Shown here: piece by piece, positions 1 through 7,389 of the stretch
Numbering within the stretch: position 1 is the stretch's first letter
How the letters are laid out: each line of letters starts with the position of its first letter
Assembly (NCBI GenBank): GCA_044337705.1
Contig: JBIINB010000096.1
Coordinates: forward strand, 1 to 17,599
Length of the DNA stretch: 17,599 bases
Direction of reading: 5' to 3'
Origin: JBEISR01 sp044337705
Lineage (GTDB): Bacteria; Planctomycetota; Planctomycetia; Pirellulales; Pirellulaceae
Program-made: the position numbers and the translations under genes
Notes under the pieces: generated by a model
What the model was told of the DNA's origin: nothing
Database searches by the model: none
What the model saw: only the letters and a program-made list of their open reading frames with translations

Positions 1-2
1 GG

Positions 3-1037
3 CTAGGTGTCGAGTTGGCCTGGCAATGCGACCTGCTGAGTAGCTATGCGCATGAATTTCTTCCGGGAGCCGACCAGGTCCGGCAGCTCGATCGCCAAAG
101 CCTCTCCAAAGTCCCCGTCGCCCCCGCACTCGACTCCTGGACCCCCGATTCCCTGCTGGTCCATGGATACGCTACTCCGCTAGTGCGCAGCGCTTGGCAG
201 TGGGCGCGACGGCATCGCAAACCAGTGCTGCTTTTCGGCGATGGCAATGGGAGGATCGAGCGATCGCAGCCTTGGTACAGGCGTTGGGCAAAGCGGTTGA
301 TGCTGGCACACTACCTATCGACAATCCATCGTGTTCTGACGCTGGGCGAGGCAAATGAACTCTATTGGCGTCTGCTGGGGGTCCCTGATTCCCGGATGCA
401 ATGGGCACCCTTCTATAACCCGGCCCCTGAGACGATTCTGCCGCAGGGCCCCATGCGCCAGGAAACGCGACTGCGAGTTCGAAAGGAACTGGGCATCGCA
501 GACCACCAGATTCTTGTGCTTTCGGCTGGCAAATTCCTTCCGCGCAAACGGACCATCGACCTCGTGCAGGCTGTCGAACGATGCCAGGATGTCGTGGGGG
601 TCTACGTAGGCGATGGTCAGTGCCGAGGTCAGTGTGAAGCCAAGGCGAAATCGGAAAGGCATCGATTTGCTGGCTTCGCTAACCTGCCCCGCATGGCCGA
701 ACTGTTTTCCGCGGCAGATCTCTTCTGCCATCCCGCAGAAGCAGAACCCTATGGTCTGGTGGTTGCAGAGGCAGCCGCCGCCGGCTTGCCGATCGTTGCG
801 ACCGATTCGACTGGCGCCATCGGTGCCCGATCACACGGCCGAATCGGAGAAAATGCGATCGTCTATCCAACCGGTAATGTCGATGCCCTGGTGCGATCGA
901 TCCAGCAACTTGCCGGCGACCCTGCCATGCGACACTCGATGTCGCAGCGATCCCTCGTCATCGCATCCCAGATGAAAAAGGCCGCCGTCGAGGGAGTCAT
1001 CGCGGCACTTCTCGCGATTGACTCCCGCGGCGAATAA
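3..1037 (+). CDS. Glycosyltransferase family 4 (GT-B), 5'-truncated by window edge
   Basis: Transfers a sugar from a nucleotide-sugar donor to an acceptor in cell-surface glycan synthesis; the exact substrate cannot be told. The reading frame is open from the first complete codon (position 3), so the N-terminus lies outside the window. The apparent TTG start at 15 is probably internal, because the residues before it (LGVEL, then AWQCDLLSSYAHEFLP) fit the acceptor-side domain of these enzymes. The C-terminal Rossmann half is clear: a beta-strand and loop SAGKFLPRKRTIDLV, then VYVGDGQ, then AADLFCHPAEAEPYGLVVAEA, which holds the E-x7-E signature of GT4 retaining enzymes. This is followed by the usual G-LPIVATD strand. 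The end is a normal TAA about 90 bp before the kinase remnant. Family assignment is secure from these motifs; substrate and pathway are unknown. Confidence 0.87.
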   Translation, partial: LGVELAWQCDLLSSYAHEFLPGADQVRQLDRQSLSKVPVAPALDSWTPDSLLVHGYATPLVRSAWQWARRHRKPVLLFGDGNGRIERSQPWYRRWAKRLMLAHYLSTIHRVLTLGEANELYWRLLGVPDSRMQWAPFYNPAPETILPQGPMRQETRLRVRKELGIADHQILVLSAGKFLPRKRTIDLVQAVERCQDVVGVYVGDGQCRGQCEAKAKSERHRFAGFANLPRMAELFSAADLFCHPAEAEPYGLVVAEAAAAGLPIVATDSTGAIGARSHGRIGENAIVYPTGNVDALVRSIQQLAGDPAMRHSMSQRSLVIASQMKKAAVEGVIAALLAIDSRGE

Positions 1038-1128
1038 GCCAATCCGATTTTTCGCAGGTAACTCTTCATCGCTATACGGCAATTCAGTGAATTCCATTCG
1101 CATGGACGCCTTCCCCTTGTTCCAATAG

Positions 1129-1976
1129 GGGGGATGGTCGATACGCCCCGATTCGCTCGAACGAAAACTTCGCAGCGAACTGGAATGGATCCCGCTTAAG
1201 GCGATGCGCAAGGAAAGGACGCGAAGGTATCAGTCGGTTGCCGAATTGGCGACGGATGTCCAGAACTATCTGGACGATAAACCGCTGATCGCCGGTCCGG
1301 AAAGCATGCTCTACAGGGCCAGCAAAGGCATCTCGAGAAACCGCACGCTTGCGGCCACCCTGCTGGTCGCTTCACTGATTGCGACGCTGCGTGGCATGGG
1401 ATATGTGTCGGGTATTCGAAAGGAACAGGTCAAGGCCCTGGCGGCGCTCCAGCAGGTGACGCTGGAGAAGACACGAACCGATGAGGCGCTGGAGCAGACG
1501 GAGAATCTACGCAAACTGGCGGTGGAAAACAGCACCCTGGCCGCCCAGCGACTGGATGAGAAACGCGTCGCTCTCGATCAGATGCTGGCCGCATTCATTG
1601 ATTCTAGCCTGAAGCAAATCCCCGGGTCCCGGCCTGACCGCAAGCTGTTTCTGGAACGTGGCCTGGAACAATACAGGACGCTTCTGAACGACCAAACAAC
1701 CCAAGGGGAAGCTAGCCTCAAGGTGATCGAGTCGCTTAGGGTCTTATGACAGTGGTCAATCGGCTGAAATCAGAGAACATGGGAGTGGCGGAGAATGCAG
1801 ATTGGTCTTCCCTTGCCGGACTCGATGCCAATCAGCTTCAGCAGAGTGCCTTGGCGTTTCCTCGGGATGCAGTGGAAGCTCCAGAGTTCTTCGACTACGC
1901 CCAACTGGCAGCGGAGGAGGCGTTTGTTCCACTGCACGATGCCCCGGAGTTCCGAAGGCTCTTTCTGGTGAACTGA
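1129..1976 (+). pseudogene. Decayed PKN-type Ser/Thr protein kinase (membrane/TPR tail only)
   Basis: Remnant of a large receptor-like Ser/Thr kinase. After a stop at 1126-1128, the frame reads RKLRSELEWIPLKAMRKE and RRYQSVAELATDVQNYL. This is the last helical part of a PKN-type kinase domain, with the conserved W-I-x-L-K-A and E-R-R-Y-x-S-x-x-E-L-A-x-D pattern. It is followed by a transmembrane stretch (TLAATLLVASLIATL) and a coiled-coil-like juxtamembrane region (about 1420-1600). The frame stops at 1749. In another frame, from 1746 to the TGA at 1974-1976, comes a segment ending AFVPLHDAPEFRRLF, which resembles the closing TPR repeat typical of such kinases. The ATP-binding lobe, catalytic loop and most TPR repeats are missing, and the two pieces are in different frames, so the gene cannot make a kinase. 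The piece from ATG 1204 could still be translated as a small membrane protein. Assignment rests on family pattern recall. Confidence 0.7.
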
Positions 1977-1992
1977 AATCGACCGTCTTCCA

Positions 1993-3474
1993 TTAGCGGT
2001 CGCTCTGGCCGATCCAGATGGTCAGGCTCTCCTCCAGCTCAACCGACTGCGGATTATCGACCCGAGGAAGACGAGGATTGCCGCTCACGGCGGTGTTCGA
2101 CTCCCTGTGCCATTCATCCTGTGGTCCAACTCCCACATCCTGCACTGACCATCCGGATTGCACCATCCGCTGATAAAGCGTCGGCCAGAAAAAGGCAGGG
2201 ACATCAAGTACCCAGCTGTTTCCATCCAACTGGATAATCCACTTGGGATCTGTCGGCACCCGAAGCGACTGCCACCCTTCAGCCTCCAATCGCTCGGATC
2301 GAAGCAGACCATCGAACCAGATCTCAGCCGACTCCCCAAGGACCTGTGGTCCATCTGCCTTGCGGGGCAGCCCCTTCCAATCGTCGTTGAATCGGTTCAG
2401 CGACTCCCCTTCATGCAACCGCAACTCCAAATCCTTCATTTTCTCTTCGCCTGCGACCCGCGCGGGAGCGGGCGAGGATGCCTGCTGCTGCTTCTTACGA
2501 GATCCTCTCGCGTCGGGCTGCCTGGAAGCAGCCGCCATGCCGGCGCTCGGAGCAGCGTTCAGGGCATCGGCAGGTGGAGCCCCCGGGGCAGCTTTTGCCC
2601 CCATCCCCCCGCCAGCAAGACCACCACGGGCATCGGACGAGCCAAAACCTTTTCCAAAACCAGGGCTACCAGCGCCTCCCAAGGCACCGGCTGCTGCCGG
2701 GCTACCGGCGGCTGCATCCAGACCGGCAGCGGAACCAAATCGATCCGCTTGCTCGGTCGAGAAACCTAGCGCCTCAGGGCTCGGCATGCTGCGATCCTTT
2801 TCGGCGGCCGGTTCATCCTTCAGGCTCGCGGTCGACTCCGACCGATCGCGCTGAAGCAGCATCTCTTCGTCCCTTTTCGCCAGATCGCTTTCGACCAATT
2901 TGCGGTCGGAGGCGACACTTTCTTCAAGCCGTTCCTCAAGCCGTTGGGGGAGATTCAGAGCTGCATCACCCGAAGAATCGCTGCCAGGTAAAGAGTTGCC
3001 GGAGACAATGTCTTTGGGACGGTCGAATTCCAAACTGCCCATGTGAGCCGCCCCGTCAAGCTGGGTTGATGACGATGCAGGGGCAGGGGACTGCAGGCTC
3101 ACTTCGGTGCGTGATCGCAGGAACCAGGGACCGATCAGAATTCCAGCCAGCGATGCGGCAAGTAGCGCGGCGGCGAATCGCCATGCGCCGCGCGAACTGC
3201 CTGGCTGAGAGGAGCCCTTGGTTGACGGAATCGCGGTCGGTATCTCCACAGCCAGCCGCTGTTGGATCCGCCGCGTCAAATCGGGAACGGGAATCGCACC
3301 GGCAGACTTTAGAGTCTCTTCCCGCTGCTTCTGCAATTGCTTTAAGAGGTCCACAACAAGCGGATCGCTGGCCAGCCGATCGCGCACCAACCGCCGCTGC
3401 TCCTCGGTCAGTTCGCCATCCAGATAGCCGCTGAGCAGATCGTCATCCCACTGCAAGTCGCCGGATTCACTCAT
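1993..3474 (-). CDS. Membrane anti-sigma factor with Gly/Ala-rich extracytoplasmic region
   Basis: Probable anti-sigma factor for the ECF sigma gene just upstream. The sigma stop and this ATG overlap (ATGA, 3471-3474), so translation is likely coupled. Of 493 residues, the N-terminal ~50 (LLSGYLDGELTEEQRRLV and RLASDP) match the helical anti-sigma domain, but the His-x3-Cys-x2-Cys zinc ligands of classical ZAS proteins are absent. A single membrane span lies at about residues 97-119, putting the N-terminus in the cytoplasm. Outside there is a charged region (170-230), a Gly/Ala/Pro-rich low-complexity region (about 249-315), a Lys/Gln-rich spot near 326-331 and a folded-looking C-terminal domain (about 345-493) with many Trp residues. 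I do not recognise that last domain. The role is inferred from architecture and partner; the signal sensed is unknown. Confidence 0.75.
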   Translation of the reverse strand: MSESGDLQWDDDLLSGYLDGELTEEQRRLVRDRLASDPLVVDLLKQLQKQREETLKSAGAIPVPDLTRRIQQRLAVEIPTAIPSTKGSSQPGSSRGAWRFAAALLAASLAGILIGPWFLRSRTEVSLQSPAPASSSTQLDGAAHMGSLEFDRPKDIVSGNSLPGSDSSGDAALNLPQRLEERLEESVASDRKLVESDLAKRDEEMLLQRDRSESTASLKDEPAAEKDRSMPSPEALGFSTEQADRFGSAAGLDAAAGSPAAAGALGGAGSPGFGKGFGSSDARGGLAGGGMGAKAAPGAPPADALNAAPSAGMAAASRQPDARGSRKKQQQASSPAPARVAGEEKMKDLELRLHEGESLNRFNDDWKGLPRKADGPQVLGESAEIWFDGLLRSERLEAEGWQSLRVPTDPKWIIQLDGNSWVLDVPAFFWPTLYQRMVQSGWSVQDVGVGPQDEWHRESNTAVSGNPRLPRVDNPQSVELEESLTIWIGQSDR

Positions 3475-4184
3475 TCATGGGCTCCTTCAGGACGCGGTCC
3501 ATCCAGAATCATTTTCAGTTCCAATCTCGCGCGATGCAATCGACTGCGTACAGTGCCCAGGGGAATCTCCAGCGTCTGAGCGATGCTCTGGTAATCGAGA
3601 TCCTGCAGATCTCGGAGAACGATCAGATCACGATACTCCTCCGGCAACCGCCCGATTGCCTCATGAAGCCTGGCCGCCTGGTCATTGCGATCCAAGTGCT
3701 CGCCGGTGGAATCGGATCGACCATCGACCAGCGATTCGGCTGGGATCTTGTTATCGGACGGAGCCAGCGAACGGCGCCTGGCCGACTTGCGACGATGACT
3801 GATCGCCTGATGGTATGCGATCCTCAGCAGCCACGTTCTCAGAGACGACCGCTGTTCAAACCCCTGGAGCTTGCGGTAAGCCAACAGAAAGGTCTCTTGC
3901 GTCAAGTCTTCGGCATCTCCCCGATGTCCCACCCAGCCCAATAAAGCTCGGTAGATCGAAGCCTGATACTCCATGACGATTTCCTCAAAGGCGCGTCCCT
4001 CCCCACGAATTGCCCGGTCGATACGGGCAGATTCCTCCGGAGAGCAGAACTCCGCTGGGCTGGACGTCACGTCGGGCTTCAAGGTTCCCGATTCCTTCGA
4101 GGTTGCTTGTGGAGGAGAAGAAGGCCAGGGAAACTCCAACTGACCTCGACGTATTGTGGACGAACCGTCGCTGGACGCCAACAC
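3471..4184 (-). CDS. ECF-type RNA polymerase sigma factor
   Basis: Directs RNA polymerase to a specific promoter set in response to an extracytoplasmic signal. Region 2 lies at about residues 67-135, with GDAEDLTQETFLLAYRKL (core binding and -10 recognition) and LRTWLLRIAYHQAISHRRK. Region 4 lies at about residues 171-224, with LPEEYRDLIVLRDLQDLDYQ and the helix-turn-helix LGTVRSRLHRARLEL. There is no region 3, as expected for ECF factors. The frame opens with GTG at 4184, giving about 45 extra N-terminal residues, and no good Shine-Dalgarno precedes it. A TTG at 4082 with AAGGAA about 9 nt upstream is a reasonable alternative start that would trim the extra tail. It forms an operon with the anti-sigma gene, overlapping by 4 nt. 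Sigma identity is secure; the start and regulon are not. Confidence 0.95.
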   Translation of the reverse strand: MLASSDGSSTIRRGQLEFPWPSSPPQATSKESGTLKPDVTSSPAEFCSPEESARIDRAIRGEGRAFEEIVMEYQASIYRALLGWVGHRGDAEDLTQETFLLAYRKLQGFEQRSSLRTWLLRIAYHQAISHRRKSARRRSLAPSDNKIPAESLVDGRSDSTGEHLDRNDQAARLHEAIGRLPEEYRDLIVLRDLQDLDYQSIAQTLEIPLGTVRSRLHRARLELKMILDGPRPEGAHE

Positions 4185-4352
4185 CCCGAAAGGCCATGAA
4201 CCGATGCCAAATCTTCACTCCCGGCTACCGATGCCGTCGCTGCGACCTGCCGACAGCTCTCCATAAACGGTGGTCGCAATTGCATCCGAGGGAAACGATC
4301 CAGTTAAAATCGGGGCTGTCCGGATTCGCGATCGATGCGGAGAATTGGCTCT

Positions 4353-5159
4353 ATGAAACAGTACGAACCGATTTTCTCGATCGCAACCCTGAACCCGGCT
4401 CAGGATCGCCTGCGTTCCAAATTCGGGGGACTTCCGTGGGGACTGTCCCGCGTCCACTGGCCTAAGGGAATGTCGCTCCTGGCCCAATTGGTCCACCAAC
4501 CACCCATGATCGACCTGGGTGGCGATTACGTGCTTCATCTATGGCATTGGGCCGATCCGGAACACTACGAGGACCCGCACGACTACCGTGTCGACCCCCG
4601 AAATGCCCTCCTGCTTCCGCGCAACCAGCTCGGAGAAGGACTGATCCCGCCTCCTCAGGGAACCCGCTTATTCGGTGAGGTGTGGATCGAAGGTTGGAAG
4701 GAATTCGACGACAACATGCCAGACGATTGGCTGCCACTTTTCTATTCATCGGCTGGATTCCGCGAAGCCAACTCGAGGGAGGGAGGCTGCATCGAATACG
4801 GCAAAGGTCTACGGACCAAGTTTGGCGGCCAGCCCTGCTGGTCGGTTGCCGGACCCGACGCGATCGATCGCGTGCCAGGGCAGATTCCTTTTCTCTTCCA
4901 GACGGATAGCTGGATTCGCGTTGACGGCCCTATGCCCGACTACCAGGAGGCGGGAGCCAAGCGGATCGAATGGATCGAACAAAAGCAAATCATCAGACAC
5001 CCGGACCGGCCTCGCCCCAACGCCCCCTGGGCCTTGATGGAGGGCAGGCACAATGAAACCATTGCGATCATCGCAGACTTTGCTTCTGACGGTTCTGCCT
5101 ACGTCTTCCTCGATCGCTCCACCGATCCCCCCACACCGCGTTGGACATGGTCCAGGTAA
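4353..5159 (+). CDS. DUF1963/YwqG-like protein
   Basis: A 268-residue protein of unknown biochemical role, resembling the DUF1963 (YwqG) family. Recognisable pieces are RSKFGGLPWGLSRVHWPKG near the start with an L-AQL strand, then a second, internally similar segment RTKFGGQPCWSV followed by PGQIPFLFQTDSW. That K-FGG-P pattern occurring twice and the closing IPFLFQ strand are typical of the family. An upstream in-frame ATG at 4335 exists, but the ATG at 4353 has a GGAG (4339-4342) ten nt before it, so I chose 4353. No signal peptide or membrane span, so it is probably cytoplasmic. It is transcribed divergently from the sigma gene and convergently with the methyltransferase. Nothing in the neighbours reveals a function. 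Family call is moderate. Confidence 0.7.
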   Translation: MKQYEPIFSIATLNPAQDRLRSKFGGLPWGLSRVHWPKGMSLLAQLVHQPPMIDLGGDYVLHLWHWADPEHYEDPHDYRVDPRNALLLPRNQLGEGLIPPPQGTRLFGEVWIEGWKEFDDNMPDDWLPLFYSSAGFREANSREGGCIEYGKGLRTKFGGQPCWSVAGPDAIDRVPGQIPFLFQTDSWIRVDGPMPDYQEAGAKRIEWIEQKQIIRHPDRPRPNAPWALMEGRHNETIAIIADFASDGSAYVFLDRSTDPPTPRWTWSR

Positions 5160-5168
5160 AACATCACC

Positions 5169-5206
5169 GGAGACTCAATGCAACCTGCGATGAAGAGTGA
5201 GACTCC
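5169..5206. terminator. Possible hairpin between convergent genes
   Basis: In the 67-bp gap between the YwqG-like gene and the methyltransferase gene, GGAGACTCA (5169-5177) and TGAGACTCC (5198-5206) can pair into two 4-bp helices around an A-A mismatch with a 20-nt loop. There is no T-run on either side, so this is a weak candidate for a bidirectional terminator and could be chance. Confidence 0.25.
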
Positions 5207-5226
5207 TATCGAAGCACCCCACTAGA

Positions 5227-5916
5227 TCACTTCTTCTCAAAGACCAGCAGGTAGTTTTCCTTCAGGACTCCGTCGACCTGACTGACTTTCCGGAAGCCCG
5301 ATTGCTCGACCTCCGATTCGAAGACCTCCTGCCCTGCCCGAACATGGCTCATCACCCACTCGGTGCTCTCCCCTTCAATTCGCTTAAAGTCGATCATCAC
5401 CACACGGCCACCTGATCTCAAGGCGCGGTGGATCGACTGCATCGTTTTGATCGGGAATTCAAAGTGATGATAGGTATCACAGATGAAAACCAGGTCGACC
5501 GAATCGGCTGGCAGGTTCGATGATTCCGCCGATGCTTCCAAGGTGACCACCTGCGTCATTCCCTCTTCGCGAACGGTCTTCGCGATATGGTCGAGGAAGG
5601 TTTTGGAGATATCGACGGCGATCACCGACCCCTTGATGCCGACAGCCTTAGCGAAGGCACGGGTGAAGAGTCCCGTTCCAGCGCCGACATCCGCTACGCT
5701 CATCCCCGGCACCACTTGGCACGCTTCTAGGATCTCCTTCCGCTTTGCAAAGATTTCTCGGCTCTCGGTCTCAAATCGCTCCTGAAACTGCTTCAAGTCC
5801 GGATCCTTGAAGGTATCGTTAACACCAGGCCGCACCGATTTCTCCTGGGCTCTTGCCACCGATCCGATCGCCATCAGCAACCCCAAAAGAACCACTCCGC
5901 AAAACCTCTGGTTCAT
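5227..5916 (-). CDS. Exported SAM-dependent methyltransferase (class I)
   Basis: Class I methyltransferase of 229 residues, transferring a methyl group from S-adenosylmethionine to an unknown acceptor. Motif I is VADVGAGTG, followed by the acidic strand end AVDIS, a motif like LVFICDTYHHF and LRSGGRVVMIDF. The ATG at 5916 opens with a textbook signal peptide: MNQR, a hydrophobic core GVVLLGLLMAIGSV and an ARA-Q cleavage site at about residue 23. A longer frame reaches 6009, but it overlaps the arsR gene; the 5916 start lies 4 nt after the arsR stop and has an AGAGG about 7 nt upstream, so it is preferred. The gene is second in an operon with the ArsR regulator. The odd point is export: SAM is cytoplasmic. 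The segment could instead be an uncleaved membrane anchor. Methyltransferase fold is secure; substrate unknown. Confidence 0.88.
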   Translation of the reverse strand: MNQRFCGVVLLGLLMAIGSVARAQEKSVRPGVNDTFKDPDLKQFQERFETESREIFAKRKEILEACQVVPGMSVADVGAGTGLFTRAFAKAVGIKGSVIAVDISKTFLDHIAKTVREEGMTQVVTLEASAESSNLPADSVDLVFICDTYHHFEFPIKTMQSIHRALRSGGRVVMIDFKRIEGESTEWVMSHVRAGQEVFESEVEQSGFRKVSQVDGVLKENYLLVFEKK

Positions 5917-5920
5917 CGGC

Positions 5921-6241
5921 TCAACCTCTAACTTTCTCAACGCCAAAGCGGCTTTCGATGCAACGCAAAATTCCCGCCAGATGCGGTTCGGTGATTTCAT
6001 AATAGACATGGCGTCCGTCCCGTCGACTATCGAGGAAACCGCAACGCTGCATCAGACGCAGATGCTCGGAGGCCATCGGGCTGGGGATGCCGCAAGCTTC
6101 CGCGAGCTGCCCGACCGAGTAGGCGCCCTGTCCCAGCATTTGAAGCATTCGCAACCGATGGGGATGCGCGAGAGTGCGAAGGCATTCTGCCGCTCCCTCC
6201 AACGCTTCCAGATCGGTCAGTTGAATTGTCTTGGACGCCAT
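5921..6241 (-). CDS. ArsR/SmtB-family winged-helix transcriptional repressor
   Basis: A 106-residue DNA-binding repressor, the usual size for the family. It shows the ArsR entry helix CLRTLAHPHRLRMLQML, the recognition part GIPSPMASEHLRLMQRCGFL (about residues 51-70) and the wing RRDGRHVYYEI. The alpha-3 metal motif ELCVCD of ArsR/SmtB is not present; the equivalent stretch reads GAYSVGQLAEACG. Four cysteines (20, 50, 67, 94) are present, so a thiol switch or another ligand is possible, but this is inference. The start is fixed by GAGGAG at 6250-6255, 8 nt before the ATG. It is the first gene of an operon with the methyltransferase and probably represses its own promoter, which holds a palindrome between -35 and -10. 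Confidence 0.95.
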   Translation of the reverse strand: MASKTIQLTDLEALEGAAECLRTLAHPHRLRMLQMLGQGAYSVGQLAEACGIPSPMASEHLRLMQRCGFLDSRRDGRHVYYEITEPHLAGILRCIESRFGVEKVRG

Positions 6242-6273
6242 GAAAACAACTCCTCAGTTTCCCCTTCGCTGCC

Positions 6274-6301
6274 ATAATATCGGAATATCGCGATATGTCA
6301 A
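6274..6301 (-). promoter_or_regulatory. Promoter with embedded palindromic operator for arsR-methyltransferase operon
   Basis: On the minus strand TTGACA (6301-6296) and TATTAT (6279-6274) are separated by 16 nt, close to the sigma-70 consensus. Inside that spacer is the perfect 12-bp palindrome ATATCGCGATAT (6285-6296), touching the -35 box. A third copy of the half-site (ATATCG, 6277-6282) stands 8 bp away and overlaps the -10. AT-rich inverted repeats of this kind are typical ArsR-family operators. A repressor bound here would block polymerase directly. The predicted start of transcription is about 25 nt before the ATG. Binding itself is inferred. Confidence 0.75.
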
Positions 6302-6325
6302 TAATAAAGATTCAGCCCCCGTCGT

Positions 6326-7225
6326 TCAACGATTGTCCATCGCGCGGTCAACGCTAGAGAGGTGAAAGTTGATCTTTGGTCCCCATCGGCCATCGGGACG
6401 AAAAGCGAGAATCGACTGGAGGTTTCCCGATTCATCCCAGGCAGCCAGCATCCGATCGACTCGCCAGTGGTCTGCCGGCTCCAAGAGGCCACCGCGATGG
6501 ATCCAGGCAATCTGCTCATCGGCCAGCTTCGTGTGGGTTGCGTCGGGCATCAGACGCCTGAGGTCAATACGCCTTGCGAGAATCTCTTCAGCCGATTCCA
6601 ACTGCTCCGGACTTCGCGCCTCGGACCCCTCGATCGAACCGATCGACGATCGAACCAGGGCGGTCATCACCGCATCGCTCCCGGAGCGTCTGGCCAGATC
6701 ACTTCCCAGGGTGCGGATATAAGTTCCGGTACTGCAATCGATCTCCAGCTGAAAATGAGGCGGATCCACCGATGGAATCCGCAGCGACCGGATAGTGACC
6801 GTGCGCGTAGGCATCTCCACTTCCTGGCCCCTTCGCGCCGCTAGGTAGGCTCGCTGCCCGTCGATTTTGATCGCCGAGTAAGCGGGGGGCCTTTGCTGGA
6901 TCGCTCCGATGAAATGGTCCAGCTGCCCCTCCAGACGTTCACGTGAAAGTGGAGGCCCCTCGATCGCTTCCAGAGGCGTCTCCAGATCCAGCGATGGGCT
7001 TCGGTATCCCCAGCGAAATGTCCCCAGATAGCTTTTGGGAAGCTGGTGGACCAAGTCGATCAGGCGAGTCGCTCCGCCTATCGCCACCAGCAGCATTCCT
7101 TCAGCCAGTGGATCGAGCGTACCGCAGTGCCCAACCTTTGCTGGCCGGACGCGTTTCGCGATCCAATTGACCGCATCCCTGCTGCTCCATCCGGCTGGCT
7201 TCCAAACCGGAACGATACCCATCAT
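6326..7225 (-). CDS. truB: tRNA pseudouridine(55) synthase TruB
   Basis: Isomerises uridine 55 in the T-psi-C loop of tRNAs, in the cytoplasm. The 299-residue protein begins with GIVPVWKPAGWSSRDAVN and carries the family signature VGHCGTLDPLAEGML, with catalytic Asp at residue 38 (counting from the ATG at 7225). Other conserved parts are KSYLGTFRWGY, QRPPAYSAIKIDGQRAY (the Tyr/Lys region contacting the flipped base) and STGTYIRTLGSDLA. Two consecutive ATG codons (7225, 7222) are possible starts; AAAAGGA ends about 9 nt before the first. The gene is divergent from ftsK, and its stop lies 84 nt before the arsR start on the same strand, but arsR has its own promoter. In many bacteria truB follows infB and rbfA; here it stands alone. 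Confidence 0.97.
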   Translation of the reverse strand: MMGIVPVWKPAGWSSRDAVNWIAKRVRPAKVGHCGTLDPLAEGMLLVAIGGATRLIDLVHQLPKSYLGTFRWGYRSPSLDLETPLEAIEGPPLSRERLEGQLDHFIGAIQQRPPAYSAIKIDGQRAYLAARRGQEVEMPTRTVTIRSLRIPSVDPPHFQLEIDCSTGTYIRTLGSDLARRSGSDAVMTALVRSSIGSIEGSEARSPEQLESAEEILARRIDLRRLMPDATHTKLADEQIAWIHRGGLLEPADHWRVDRMLAAWDESGNLQSILAFRPDGRWGPKINFHLSSVDRAMDNR

Positions 7226-7373
7226 GTCTCATGTCCTTTTGTAACGATGGTAGCGATTCCAGCGACTGCGCGACTCGAACCTCCGGAGGATTCAATTGCG
7301 ATTTCCCTGCCCGCCCCGCGTTCCGATTGTACTCTTCCCAATGGTGAGGAGTGACGCATCATTTTCGGCGTTC

Positions 7374-7389
7374 GGAGGGGGTTCCATTG
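7374..7389 (+). promoter_or_regulatory. Shine-Dalgarno that decides the ftsK start
   Basis: GGAGGGG at 7374-7380 is followed after 6 nt by TTG (7387-7389), in frame with ftsK. No other in-frame candidate has such spacing: the upstream GTG (7351) has its purine run directly touching the codon, and the ATG at 7459 has GGAAGG 13 nt away. This favours an unusual TTG start. Confidence 0.55.

Noticed and set aside
1038..1128. Possible N-terminal kinase remains or regulatory site between the glycosyltransferase and the kinase remnant
   Set aside because: No kinase motif is readable in any frame and only a short imperfect inverted repeat around a GAATTC is present.
2158..3434. Several long plus-strand frames (203-318 codons) opposite the anti-sigma gene
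   Set aside because: They are antisense to the sigma/anti-sigma operon, rich in Arg/Pro/Ser low complexity from the reverse of Gly/Ala codons, and show no domain.
4280..4310. Possible promoter (TTGCAT and TAAAAT) before the YwqG-like gene
   Set aside because: Spacer of 19 nt and a poor -35; too weak to list as a feature.
7280..7289. Palindrome CCTCCGGAGG in the truB-ftsK intergenic region
   Set aside because: Short, single copy and expected by chance in GC-rich DNA; no matching second site or promoter boxes at sensible spacing.
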